Positions 38,401 through 47,616 of a stretch of DNA of 64,000 bases are shown one piece after another. The notes under the pieces were generated by a model, which saw nothing but the letters and a program-made list of their open reading frames with translations, searched no databases and was not told the origin of the DNA. The DNA is from Bog-473 sp963755495 (GTDB lineage: Bacteria; Actinomycetota; Acidimicrobiia; Acidimicrobiales; RAAP-2), in assembly GCA_963755495.1 (NCBI GenBank), contig CAVWJS010000004.1:62001-126000 (forward strand), written 5' to 3'. The first letter of the stretch is position 1; the number at the start of each line of letters is the position of its first letter. Made by a program: the position numbers and the translations under genes.

Positions 38401-38826
38401 ATGACCGAACCAATGGCCGAAGAGAGGGCAACAGCTTCGACATCGAAGCGGATATCTCGTATGCCGACCCTGACCGGCGGCCGGCACCTCGTGGTGAAGG
38501 TGCGGTTGTCCGATTCCGAGCACGATGAGCTTCGGCGGAGAGCGACGACAGCGGGAATGTCGGTGCAACGATTCCTCTTCGACGCGGCCATGTCCGGTTC
38601 AGCCGCTCAATCGGCAGAGCGGCGGCGCGCACAAGGGGATGCGCAGCGAGCCCGACTCGTGTTGACCAGCATCGCCAACAATGTGAATCAGTTGGCCAAA
38701 TGGGCGAACACCAACCATGTCCTCCCCGACGCCTTCGCGGTCGCTCTCGACGACGTCCGCCGAGCCACCGCCGAGGTGGCCGAGACACATAGACGACTTG
38801 GGTCGAGCTTCGAGGAGCCTCGATGA
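38401..38826 (+). CDS. MobC-like relaxosome accessory protein
   Basis: About 141 residues from ATG 38401. VVKVRLSDSEHDELRRRATTAGMSVQRFLFDAAM is a ribbon-helix-helix of the MobC type. QRARLVLTSIANNVNQLAKWANTNH is the conserved C-terminal helix of bacterial mobilisation proteins. It binds oriT and helps the relaxase nick. The stop overlaps the relaxase ATG (ATGA at 38823-38826). Confidence 0.85.
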   Translation: MTEPMAEERATASTSKRISRMPTLTGGRHLVVKVRLSDSEHDELRRRATTAGMSVQRFLFDAAMSGSAAQSAERRRAQGDAQRARLVLTSIANNVNQLAKWANTNHVLPDAFAVALDDVRRATAEVAETHRRLGSSFEEPR

Positions 38827-40345
38827 TCGCCAAGGTCACCAGCGGCTCCTCGGGCCGTGGGCTCATCCGCTACCTGTTCGGGCCGGGCCAGGCGAACGAG
38901 CACACCGACCAACGGGTCATCCACCTCGGGGCTCGAGCTGGGTGGCGATGCGCTGGCGGGCGGGAATCTTTCGAGCCAGGAGATCGCCGACATCGGTGCG
39001 GGACTCGACGCGGCCCACGAGGCATTCGGCACGAACCCGAAGGGTGGCCACATCTTCCATGTGTCGCTGTCGCTCCCTCCCGGCGATCGCCAGTTGAGCG
39101 ACGATCAGTGGGCACAGATCGCCCACAAGGCCATGGAGGCGTTGGGCTTGGAGGGTGAAGGAAAGCAACCGGCGGCCTGGGTGGCGATCGGGCACGGGAC
39201 GAGTGCCAACGGCAACCAGCACATCCACCTGGCGGCGTCCCTGGTCCGGGTCGACGGCAGCCGGGTAAATACCTGGCAGTCCAAGCGGACGCTCTCTCGG
39301 CTGTGTGCCGAGATCGAGACCGACTACGGCCTGACCGTCATAGAGGGCCGAGAGGGCAAGGGGATGCCTGGGCTGAGCAGAGCCGAACTGGAGCGCACCG
39401 CCAGAGAGCAAATGGCCGAGCCCCCGCGGCTTACCCTCGCCCGCATGGTGCGGGAGGCGTCGGTTGCCTCCAGAGACGAAGCGGAGTTCGTCCGGCGATT
39501 GCGGGGGAGCGGAGTTCTCCTACGACCCCGTTTCGAGACCGGAGGGAAAGAGGCCGTCGTCGGCTATTCGGTCGCCTTCAGGACCGGGGACGGGAACACG
39601 CCGATCTGGTTCGGCGGAGGGAAGCTGGCCAAGGACTTGACCTTGCCGAACCTGCGCCAGTTCTGGGAGGTCTCAGCGGCGGATCGCAAGTCGGCGGTTA
39701 TCGAATGGAGCGCCACCAAGGCGGTGGCCCCAGGGAGAGAATCCATCCTTGGTATCCCCGACGACTGGCGACGAGCGGTGGGGGCCATCGAGAGGGCCGT
39801 TGAGAAGTTGAAGGAAGTACCGGTGTCCGACCTCGCCGCATGGCGCGGGGCATCCCGAGAAGCCGCCGGCCTCTTTGCCGCCTGGTCGAGACGCTTCGAA
39901 GGGGACAGCCCCGGGCCGATGGCAGCAGCGGCAGACGCACTGGCTCGATCGGCGCAGAACCGACCAGGTGATCCCGTGCCGAGCCGAGACGCGGTGGCCA
40001 ACTTTCGCGGGGTTGCGGCGATCGTGGCCCAGTCGCAGCTGAGCAACAAATCGCCGATGGCCTGGGCCATGCTGATCGACCAGCTCGGCCGAACACTCCG
40101 GACGATCGGCGACGCCCACGTTGCCCGAGGGGAAACGGAAACGGCCCGAGCGTTGGTCGACGATCTCTCCCGAGGAACTCGAGGTGCTGCACGATCGGTT
40201 CGAGACGAGCTCACCGCACGAGCTGTTGCCCGATGAGCGAATGGCCGACGACCGCAACCCCCTGTCCGGGTACGAGATGGGTAAGCACCACGTTGCGCGT
40301 CACCGCGGACGGGGGTCAAGCCACGGTCGCGGCTTTGGACGCTAG
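38823..40345 (+). CDS. MobA/VirD2-type relaxase, frame broken once or twice
   Basis: The start MIAKVTSGSSGRGLIRYLFGPG is typical of actinobacterial relaxases. A break near 38928 leads to FHVSLSLPPGDRQL and the metal motif NGNQHIHLAAS, an HUH-type histidine pair. It cuts and binds one strand at oriT for conjugal transfer. The long frame stops at 40236. A second frame with SPEELEVLHDRFETSSP to SHGRGFGR at 40345 looks like the genuine C-terminus after a further indel near 40165. About 507 residues. Confidence 0.85.
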
Positions 40346-40610
40346 CGATCGTCAGAGTTCGTGATCGGAACCTCTGCCCAGGATCATGTAATGGCCAACT
40401 CTTGGGGCGAACGCGTTAACGAAGTCGGGGGTTCGACTGTTTAGGTGGAGGTAACCGGACAACTGTCGAACCAAGACAGGCGTTTGCACATCCGTCAACT
40501 TCATGCCGTTGTACCGGGACAACGTCCGTCCGACCTGGTTACACCACCACCTCCTCCGCGGCCCTCACGGCGAATGCAACGCCGGTTGTCTACGGCCCGC
40601 GTGACCCGAG
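40346..40610. other. intergenic stretch, no gene seen
   Basis: 265 bp after the relaxase with no convincing frame. The upstream part of the HTH-repeat gene may extend here in another frame, but a TGA at about 40605 precedes its TTG start. Confidence 0.35.
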
Positions 40611-41039
40611 TTGGTCGCTGCCTACAACTCCGGTGTGCCGATCAACAACCTCCCTATGCAGTTTCAAATCCACCGATCTACAGTTCTGGATCACCTCAAC
40701 CGGGCACGAACTTCACGCCGCTACCCGCCCTGGAGCCACCGTAGGTCGAAGAGGCCCGGCAGTTGTATCTCCTACCAGTCTGGAACCTCCCTCAACGACC
40801 TGGCCGAGCACTTCAAGATCCATCGGTCGACAGTCCTTGATCACCTCAACCGAGCTGAAGCCCCCCGTCGTCGACCAGCCCTGCCGCCCAGCCAGATGGA
40901 CCTGGTTATAAGGCTCTACCAGGGTGGTCAATCGCTCGAGGATGTCGGCGTCCATTTGGGCGTCCACGCCAGCACGGTCCGCACCGCGCTGCTGAGAGAT
41001 GGAGTTGCGATACGGGACTGCCAGGGGCGGGAGCGGTAG
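40611..41039 (+). CDS. protein of three tandem resolvase-type HTH units
   Basis: 142 residues from TTG 40611. The unit occurs three times: LVAAYNSGVPINNLPMQFQIHRSTVLDHLNR, ISYQSGTSLNDLAEHFKIHRSTVLDHLNR and LIRLYQGGQSLEDVGVHLGVHASTVRTALLR. Each resembles the C-terminal HTH of serine recombinases, but no catalytic domain is present. Copies one and two share IHRSTVLDHLNR exactly. It may bind a repeated DNA site in the element. The start is unusual and a longer upstream part may be lost. Confidence 0.6.
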   Translation: MVAAYNSGVPINNLPMQFQIHRSTVLDHLNRARTSRRYPPWSHRRSKRPGSCISYQSGTSLNDLAEHFKIHRSTVLDHLNRAEAPRRRPALPPSQMDLVIRLYQGGQSLEDVGVHLGVHASTVRTALLRDGVAIRDCQGRER

Positions 41040-41044
41040 GTCGC

Positions 41045-41853
41045 TCAGCGAACAGAGTTCGGTCCTTTCCGTATCCCATACTGAATCAGGTACATCGGTG
41101 CAAGTGAGTTACCCGTGTTGATCACGTTGGCTTCGTCACCAGAGAGGAACCTTTCGGAGAACTCATCCGATTTGGCCAGCCTCCTCTGCACTTTTGCCTT
41201 TAGTGTCATCTGCCTCAACGATGCCAAAGCTAAAGCGTCGAAGAACTCCATCAACGCCTCCGCGGTGATGACAAGCAAGATATCCTTCGTAGAGTGCTAC
41301 CAATAGCCTCGTCATGAATTCAGTTTCAATTCGCAGTGCAAGCGCAGGCAAGCGCAGGCAAGCCAACAGCATAGACACCGCCCATATCTCTCACGACTGG
41401 CTCGTCGGCGGAACCATGTAACGCGAATGAGTACCCGGGCTTGCCGTTCACAGGTTGCTGAACGATGGTGAAGTTATGAGATAAGTGATTTCTCAACCTC
41501 ACCAAGATGATGGCGTCGGCATCGACGAAGCCACCAAACTGCGCAAGTGCACGGCGCAGATGCCCTTTCCTTGGAGTGCGTTGACCGACCAAATGGAAGC
41601 ACGAGCCAATCTGCTCGCAGAAGATTAGGTAGGTAAGTGCTCCCGCCCATGCCACACCTCGTGCCACATTGACCAACGTTCCTGACGCCTCATCGCGTCC
41701 CACGATGGTCCGTGCTTCGCGCAGGGCTGCGGCGATGCATGAGACAGGATTCTGGCCGGGCACGAGGCGCGGATCTAAGAGCTTGGCGACTGTTAGAACA
41801 TCGGACGGATCGATCGCTTCGGATCCTGGGTTGGCGGATGAAGGTTGAGCCAT
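41045..41853 (-). CDS. HEPN-type protein, unknown family, frame broken about twice
   Basis: The first frame (41853 to about 41326) has ARGVAWAGALTYLIFCEQIGSCFHLVG and ILVRLRNHLSHNF, an RNHLSH (Rx4H) motif as in HEPN RNases. Around 41300-41345 a doubled AAGCGCAGGC causes a frame change. A third frame continues DILLVITAEALMEFFDAL and RRLAKSDEFSERFLSG to 41045. I take these as one gene of about 268 residues. Divergent from the HEPN gene at 41956. No family name is certain. Confidence 0.5.
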
Positions 41854-41955
41854 GGATCCATCGTGACAGTTTCATTCGAACCGCGCCGAGCGAGCAGCCA
41901 TGTGCTCGATCGAGTCAGTCCGCCAATTCATCGCGGTCGTGCGACAATCGGCAGC

Positions 41956-42618
41956 ATGGCAAGCAAGGCTCGACGGGCGTTCGATGAGAACTGCGAAGAC
42001 ATCAAGAGGCTGCTGGAGATCCATGGCGACCTTGGTGGGGATGCACCCGGACGGCGGCGACGGTTGGAAGTACTCAACAAGTCAGCCATCGTTCTCGTTA
42101 CGTCGTTCTGGGAGGCCTACTGCGAAGATCTGGCGGCAGAGGGTCTCGACCATCTCGTTGCTCATGCAGGCGATGTCAACGTCTTGCCCGTAGAGCTCCG
42201 GAAGCAGGTTGCGCGCGAGCTCGAGCGCGACGACCACGAACTTGCGAGCTGGAAGCTTGCAGGGGACGGTTGGCGGTCGGTGCTCTCTTCGCGCCTCGAT
42301 GATCTCCGGGAAGAGCGCAATCGCAAGTTGAACACTCCCAAAACCGCACAGATCGACGAGCTCTTCCTGAAGGCTCTCGGCGTTCCGAAAGTCTCTACTT
42401 CCTGGAAGTGGAACAACATGTCTGTAGCGCAGGCATCGCGCAAGCTTGACAAGTACGTTGAGTTGCGTGGGTCAATTGCACATCGCGGCGTAGCTGGGAC
42501 CAGCGTGCGCAAGCAATCTGTTGACGACTACTACGGACATGTTGGCTTGCTGGTTTCCAAGACCGGGGGTCGAGTGAACTCAGTTATCAAGAGGGCAACT
42601 GGGTCCGGGATCTTGTAG
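41956..42618 (+). CDS. RiboL-PSP-HEPN-like protein
   Basis: 220 residues from ATG 41956. LNKSAIVLVTSFWEAYCEDLAAEGLDHL and the C-terminal KLDKYVELRGSIAHRG, with RGSIAH as the Rx4H motif, match the MAE_28990-like HEPN family. Such proteins are found in defence islands and may be RNases. The gene is intact. It lies between two minus-strand HEPN-type genes. Confidence 0.7.
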   Translation: MASKARRAFDENCEDIKRLLEIHGDLGGDAPGRRRRLEVLNKSAIVLVTSFWEAYCEDLAAEGLDHLVAHAGDVNVLPVELRKQVARELERDDHELASWKLAGDGWRSVLSSRLDDLREERNRKLNTPKTAQIDELFLKALGVPKVSTSWKWNNMSVAQASRKLDKYVELRGSIAHRGVAGTSVRKQSVDDYYGHVGLLVSKTGGRVNSVIKRATGSGIL

Positions 42619-42776
42619 GCAGTCACAACAGCGCGGTCAGTCAAGATCGTCTCGTCGACGATATCGAACTCGCCACCCTAGGATGGGTCCACTGACGCAA
42701 CAACGACCGGGCACTGGGCCATCTCCAAGGCGTCGAGTACCAACTCGGTGGGCATCGTCATTGCTACCCGCCACCC

Positions 42777-43871
42777 CTACTTCCATCCTCCTGCCATCAC
42801 TGCCTTGGCGATTGTTCGATTTAGCTCTGGTCTCCACAGATCGGGGTAACCAAGCGACGCCATGCTCACCTTGATACTTTCCCGCAGCAGCCGTTCAGCG
42901 GTGTATGGAAGTAAACCGTTGTACCGCGAGCCTCGCTGTCGATAGGTCAACTTTGGCGTGATCCCTTGATGGATGATCAGATTTCGGGCGCCAGCGAACG
43001 CCATAAACCAGTGCTGAAGGTCCGTGATGTTGTGGACTTTCTTCCGAAAGGTGACCGCGTGACGCTCCTTCTCTTTGGTTGACCACAGCATGTGTTCAAG
43101 ATTGAGCGCCGTTTGCCCGCCAAGATCTTGCTCGTGGAGCTGTCTCAGCCACTTGGCGCATGCCCAGCTGTCGCTAAGTCCGCCGCTCAGAGCTTCGAAT
43201 CCAGTCTTCAGGAATATCACTCGATCGGTCATCCGGATACTGGGGCTATTCCGCCATGACTGCGACAGCCATCTGATGGCTACCTCAACACGTTTGCGCG
43301 TGAGATCATCGGCAGCGCCAAATCGCCGAGTGCCCAGCTGGTACATCGAAGTCAAGAGGTCTTGATCAATCCGGGGTCCCCAAGGCATGTGAAGTTCTAG
43401 CGGTGCGGCAACACGGAGCGAGTCCGTCATCTGGTGACCTCCGTCAACGACGGGAACGATCGACCCACGCCCGAGGGCCACGTATCCACCGATGGTGTCG
43501 ATCGGCCAGATGAATAGTTCGGTATTGTCGGTGGTGGACGTCATCATCCCAGCGTTGTCGGAACCAGGACGTGGGTTCCTGTCCAGAACTGAGAAGTTGA
43601 TGGCACTCTGAATTGCGCCGATGGCAAGTCGAGTTGGACGGTTCCCGTCCATTCCGCGCTTGCCGTGAACCAGGACATACGTATTCGAGAAGGCGTTTCC
43701 GTTGGCGTCTCGAAAGGCACCGATGAAGGTCTTAGACAGATCCTCAAACTTGGAACTCAACCATGGCCCAGAAAACTCACTCAGTGGCAGGAGATCCCAC
43801 GGACCGATCGTGTACTGGCCTTGGATCGAGAGGTAGGGAAAGAAAACAAGGTAGGGGTTAGCCATGTCCAC
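42777..43871 (-). CDS. HEPN-motif protein, unknown family
   Basis: 364 intact residues. The N-terminal half is beta-rich (NPYLVFFPYLSIQG, FIWPIDTIGGYVALG). The C-terminal half is helical with RVIFLKTGFEALSGG and FAGARNLIIHQGI, where RNLIIH is an Rx4H motif as in Apea-like HEPN proteins. It overlaps the gene at 43858-44580 by 14 bp in a different frame and shares its direction, so they form an operon. Function unknown; RNase activity is inference. Confidence 0.6.
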   Translation of the reverse strand: MDMANPYLVFFPYLSIQGQYTIGPWDLLPLSEFSGPWLSSKFEDLSKTFIGAFRDANGNAFSNTYVLVHGKRGMDGNRPTRLAIGAIQSAINFSVLDRNPRPGSDNAGMMTSTTDNTELFIWPIDTIGGYVALGRGSIVPVVDGGHQMTDSLRVAAPLELHMPWGPRIDQDLLTSMYQLGTRRFGAADDLTRKRVEVAIRWLSQSWRNSPSIRMTDRVIFLKTGFEALSGGLSDSWACAKWLRQLHEQDLGGQTALNLEHMLWSTKEKERHAVTFRKKVHNITDLQHWFMAFAGARNLIIHQGITPKLTYRQRGSRYNGLLPYTAERLLRESIKVSMASLGYPDLWRPELNRTIAKAVMAGGWK

Positions 43872-44580
43872 CTTTCGGTGACTTCTTGCTCTGAAGCTTT
43901 GACTCGATCCCGCGTTGCACGGTCAAGGTAGCTGGCGTGGATGGCAGAGACGAGCGGTGGCCTTCCCAATCATCGACACGGTTGCTGAACCAAACTGAGT
44001 AGCGTTGGAACGCTTGAATGCTCCTGTCCGACAGCATCCAGGCCAGCGGTACCTCGTCCCACCGGTTGCGATCTCCTTGATATGTGTTCGTTGCTTTGGG
44101 GTGTTCAATCGCGTCTCGGATGCGTACCAGCTCGACCAAGCCCTGATACTCCGGATCACCGGTCCTGCTTTGAAGGCCAAACATGGCCGATGCTTCGCCG
44201 ATCCGCTCTTCGACCGTCGTGCCCTTCAGCGTTGCCTTCTTAAATCGCTCCATCTCTTCGGCAAGATGCTGTAGGGATCTAACTGCTTGGCTGACCATCT
44301 CCGACCCGGCGCCGTAGATTTCCTGAAGGAGGGGAATGTCGTAGATGCTGCGCATATTGGACGAATCGAGAGGAAGAGCTAGGACTTGTTCGTGCAGCGC
44401 CTGGAGTCGGGTGAACGCCTCGTTCGCCAGGTTGGCATGTAGAGCCCAAAACCTCGGCCACTGGTACGCTATTGCCCCAAACTGGTCATGCGCCAAGATC
44501 TGGATCACGGCGACTTGAGCCCCGGCTTGATGTGTCCGACCGAGATCCGGATTGCTTGCGAGTCTGGTTTTACGTCCCAC
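43858..44580 (-). CDS. HEPN-motif helical protein, upstream partner of the 42777-43871 gene
   Basis: About 240 residues from GTG 44580. AVRSLQHLAEEMERFKKATLKG and LVELVRIRDAIEHPKA give a helical fold with RDAIEH, an Rx4H motif. YSVWFSNRVDDWEGH follows. The frame is open further upstream to 44907 but that part lacks protein-like composition, so a later start is chosen. Operon with the following gene. Confidence 0.5.
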   Translation of the reverse strand: MGRKTRLASNPDLGRTHQAGAQVAVIQILAHDQFGAIAYQWPRFWALHANLANEAFTRLQALHEQVLALPLDSSNMRSIYDIPLLQEIYGAGSEMVSQAVRSLQHLAEEMERFKKATLKGTTVEERIGEASAMFGLQSRTGDPEYQGLVELVRIRDAIEHPKATNTYQGDRNRWDEVPLAWMLSDRSIQAFQRYSVWFSNRVDDWEGHRSSLPSTPATLTVQRGIESKLQSKKSPKGGHG

Positions 44581-44881
44581 GTCAGATGCGATCCTCTCTT
44601 CCGATACGTCTAAGGATGCGCGCTCGGTGGGACTATTGCAATCGGAGATTCGGCAGTCACACCCATTGGAGGTGGCGCTACGGGTCGTCAGGGACAACCT
44701 CGTTCTCCGGGTCCCCCACCGACCTCTGACGACCTGGTCCCCGGCATCCAGTTGACACTTGAACCCGTGGTGCCCATTCGCCGAGGTGGGCGTCCTTGCG
44801 AAGCAGGCACTCACCTGGGCACGTTGGGGGGCGGGCGCCGCCGCCCAGCATGCCATGGCCCAGCCGATGCACCATGGAGAA
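44581..44881. other. divergent intergenic region
   Basis: About 300 bp between the minus-strand HEPN operon and the plus-strand GIY-YIG gene. It must hold both promoters. I see no clear repeat or operator. Confidence 0.35.
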
Positions 44882-45613
44882 ATGCCCAGCGAGGTCACCG
44901 TGTTCACGCCTGAAGTAGCAGAGAAGCTGAAGACCTACGTCTACCGGCTCATCGATCCTCGCAACGGCGAGACCTTCTACGTCGGCAAGGGTCAGGGCAA
45001 CAGGGTCTTCGCCCACATCCGTGAGCAGGTCGAGGAGGACGACCCGAGCAACAAGCTCCGGCGCATTCGCGACATTCGCCTGGCCGGTTTCGAGGTCGGG
45101 CACGTCATCCATCGCCACGGCATGGACGAGCGGACCGCCTTCGAGGTCGAAGCTGCCCTCATGGACGCCTACCCCGGACTCACCAACATCGCCGGCGGCT
45201 TCGGAAGCACTGACTTCGGCGCGATGCACGCCCTGGAGATCATCCGGCGCTATGCCGCCGAACCGGCGGTCTTTGAGCACATGGCGCTGCTCATCAGCGT
45301 GAACCGGTCCGCCGCGGACGTCTCGCTGTACGAGGCGACCCGCTACGCCTGGAAGATCAACCTCCAGAAGGCCAAGCAAGCCGAGGTAATCTTGGCGACG
45401 CGTCAGGGTCTGATCGTCGGAGCCTTCATCGCCGACCAGTGGCTCGAAGCCACCGCGGAGCACTTCCCTAGCCGGGAGCCGGTACCCGGCCGGTTTGGCT
45501 TCATTGGTGCTGAAGCGCCTGATCCGATCAAGAGTCTGTACGTCGGTAGGCGGGTGCCAGACGAATATCGCAAGCCTGGTTCCGCGAATCCCATCCGATA
45601 CACCTGGCGCTGA
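44882..45613 (+). CDS. GIY-YIG nuclease-like (LEM-3-like) protein
   Basis: 243 residues from ATG 44882. TYVYRLIDPRNGETFYVGKGQGNRVFAHI is the GIY-YIG core with the second Tyr and following Gly-Lys-Gly. AFEVEAALMDAYPG has the metal-binding Glu. SADVSLYEATRYAWKIN and IKSLYVGRRVP are in the C-terminal part, a beta domain of unknown role. Upstream ATG 44855 is possible. Intact. Likely an endonuclease in the defence cluster. Confidence 0.7.
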   Translation: MPSEVTVFTPEVAEKLKTYVYRLIDPRNGETFYVGKGQGNRVFAHIREQVEEDDPSNKLRRIRDIRLAGFEVGHVIHRHGMDERTAFEVEAALMDAYPGLTNIAGGFGSTDFGAMHALEIIRRYAAEPAVFEHMALLISVNRSAADVSLYEATRYAWKINLQKAKQAEVILATRQGLIVGAFIADQWLEATAEHFPSREPVPGRFGFIGAEAPDPIKSLYVGRRVPDEYRKPGSANPIRYTWR

Positions 45614-45794
45614 ATCCCGCCGGAGCGTGAACCGTGGGAAACCCGATTCCAGCCACGGCCCCACCCTGCTTCTACTGCGAACAGCCGGTGGGGTCGAACG
45701 AGCGCATACTGCTCGATTGAGTTTGTCGCTACCTTTTCGATCACCAGGCCGATTGGTCCTTCGTTCGTCATGCGATCACAAGTGATCATCACCC

Positions 45795-47099
45795 TCACGC
45801 TGTGGGCTCTCCATTCTTCTGCATGCTCCGCAATGAGACGGCCTTGCGGTACTCGCCGATCAGCTTCTGGCCCCCATGATTCTCGAACCATTCGCATACT
45901 TGCTGCATGGAATCTGATCGATCGAGATCCCGCATGGCTTCAACGAGCTTCATGCGTTCGGTGTCGCGGATGTAAACGAGAAAGTCTTTGAGAACGCTGA
46001 ATGCCCACCACTGACGGTCACGCCTGAGATCCTCTGCCTCTTTCTCGTCGAAGCCAAAAGTGATGCCGCCGTGGATCAAGTCGTTACGCACGCTGTAACC
46101 GAGAAGAGTCTTGTTGGGGTCGCGAAACGGTTTACCGATTGCGACCTGGATCGCGATGCTCCTTACGGTAACTACCTCCGCCTTGAGCCCGGTCGTCTCC
46201 GGAACGAGAATCGCCTCCATTGCGCTGTAAACCATAGGGATTGAGATACGCCAGTAACCCTCGCGAGTTGCGGCATCGAGCCAGCCGATTGCGGTTCGAC
46301 AGCAAGCATGGAACCTCTCAGGTACAAGGGCGAGCGATTCGTCGAAGCTCTTGATCGGGTCGCGAAATATCGCATCGTCCGCCAACTCCAGAAGGATTGG
46401 TTCCGGCTGGCTCCACCAGCCGGAGGTCCACTGAGCCCCGTGTCGTGCTACCCAAGCACCGTTGAGATCGAAGAGCCACTGTTCTCTAATGCCTCCCATC
46501 CGCCCGAGCGCCTCTTGAATCACCAGTCGTGTCGCACCAAGCGCCTCTTGCACGGTAAAGCGAGCACGTTGGAGTCGTAACTGCGGATTCGTCCCCTCAA
46601 TCGTCACGCGTGCGAAAGATGGTGAGCTATTGAAAGCCGAAGGCCAGCGATTATTGTCGATCGCTCTCTTTGCTTGGGCGTTCGTGAGGATCTCCACTTC
46701 CCCAATATTGAAGGCGCTCTTGACCTTAAGATGATTGACCCCAAGGTAGAAGACCAAAGACTTCGTCTGTTTTGCCATATTCGAGAGGACCTCGCCTGCG
46801 AACTCACGGATATCCGGCTTCGGCGACAAGTCCCGGTATGTACGAATCGCGTTGAGGAGGATGTCTTTGCCGTCCTTTTGCTTTATGTATTCGAAGTTGA
46901 GGTGTCGTACAAGTCGTGCGTTCAAATGAAGCAGACGGCGATAGGTCAGTCGGTCAATCGTCTGCCAGGGTGTTCCCCAAGCTATGCCGATGTGATCTCT
47001 GTCAGACATATCCGGTTGCGATTTGACCGCGCTCCTGAGGATCACGACAAGGTCGCCCCGGAGCGATCCCTCCTCCGAGTAGCCGGTGAGCGGGCTCAT
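45795..47099 (-). CDS. Apea-like HEPN-domain protein, last gene of the restriction operon
   Basis: 434 intact residues from ATG 47099. The N-terminal half is mixed (SLVFYLGVNHLKVKSAFNIG, LVIQEALGRMGG). The C-terminal half has WRISIPMVYSAMEAILVPE and LLGYSVRNDLIHGG, with RNDLIH as an Rx4H motif. This is the arrangement of Apea-like HEPN proteins. It begins 10 bp after the preceding gene. Position in an operon with type I restriction genes and TrlF suggests an RNase effector; this is inference. Confidence 0.6.
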   Translation of the reverse strand: MSPLTGYSEEGSLRGDLVVILRSAVKSQPDMSDRDHIGIAWGTPWQTIDRLTYRRLLHLNARLVRHLNFEYIKQKDGKDILLNAIRTYRDLSPKPDIREFAGEVLSNMAKQTKSLVFYLGVNHLKVKSAFNIGEVEILTNAQAKRAIDNNRWPSAFNSSPSFARVTIEGTNPQLRLQRARFTVQEALGATRLVIQEALGRMGGIREQWLFDLNGAWVARHGAQWTSGWWSQPEPILLELADDAIFRDPIKSFDESLALVPERFHACCRTAIGWLDAATREGYWRISIPMVYSAMEAILVPETTGLKAEVVTVRSIAIQVAIGKPFRDPNKTLLGYSVRNDLIHGGITFGFDEKEAEDLRRDRQWWAFSVLKDFLVYIRDTERMKLVEAMRDLDRSDSMQQVCEWFENHGGQKLIGEYRKAVSLRSMQKNGEPTA

Positions 47100-47109
47100 C
47101 GCCTCATGA

Positions 47110-47616
47110 TCATGCTGGCTCCGGGAGCATCGAGCAGAAGGTGCGCCACGCTGACAGGCAATCCCGGACCAGTTGTTCGAGCTCGACACGATTGAATCCG
47201 GTGTCTGGTTGTTCCCAGACGACGTACCAATACTCGCCATACTCGCCTCTAGCAGGGACATACTCCCGTTGGAATCCGAGACGTGCGCTAACTCGCACCT
47301 TTCCCTGACGGACATAGTGTTTGGAGTTGTTGCAGATGTCTTCGCCCAGCTGCAGTGCCGGTGAACCTTCCCACAACAGCCCGAGTTGCGTCGCCGAGGC
47401 GGCTCCACTGTTCTGCAGCCAATCGCGCAGGTGATGTGAGGCTTGGAAGAAGGCATAGACGATGTCAAAGTCCTCCTTGTCGAGCGCCCCGTTTTGACTC
47501 CGCCAGAGCGTCTGCAGCCGATCGTGCCAGCGCTCCACCCGTCGAAGCTGTTCAGGCCAACCTTCAACGACTTGAAAACGATCGGGAATCATCACTCCGG
47601 CTTCGGACGCCGACAA
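47110..47616 (-). CDS. 168-residue helical protein of unknown function
   Basis: IVYAFFQASHHLRDWLQNSG and LQLGEDICNNSKHYVRQGK form helices with a conserved-looking ICNNSKH. WYVVWEQPDTGFNRVELEQLVRDCLSAWRTF follows. I do not recognise a named family, though the pattern recurs in small defence-island proteins. The start ATG 47616 is directly at the preceding stop (47617). Intact. Confidence 0.5.
   Translation of the reverse strand: MSASEAGVMIPDRFQVVEGWPEQLRRVERWHDRLQTLWRSQNGALDKEDFDIVYAFFQASHHLRDWLQNSGAASATQLGLLWEGSPALQLGEDICNNSKHYVRQGKVRVSARLGFQREYVPARGEYGEYWYVVWEQPDTGFNRVELEQLVRDCLSAWRTFCSMLPEPA

Noticed and set aside
44581..44907. N-terminal extension of the HEPN gene at 43858-44580
   Set aside because: The extra 109 residues lack protein-like composition and run into the opposite GIY-YIG gene.
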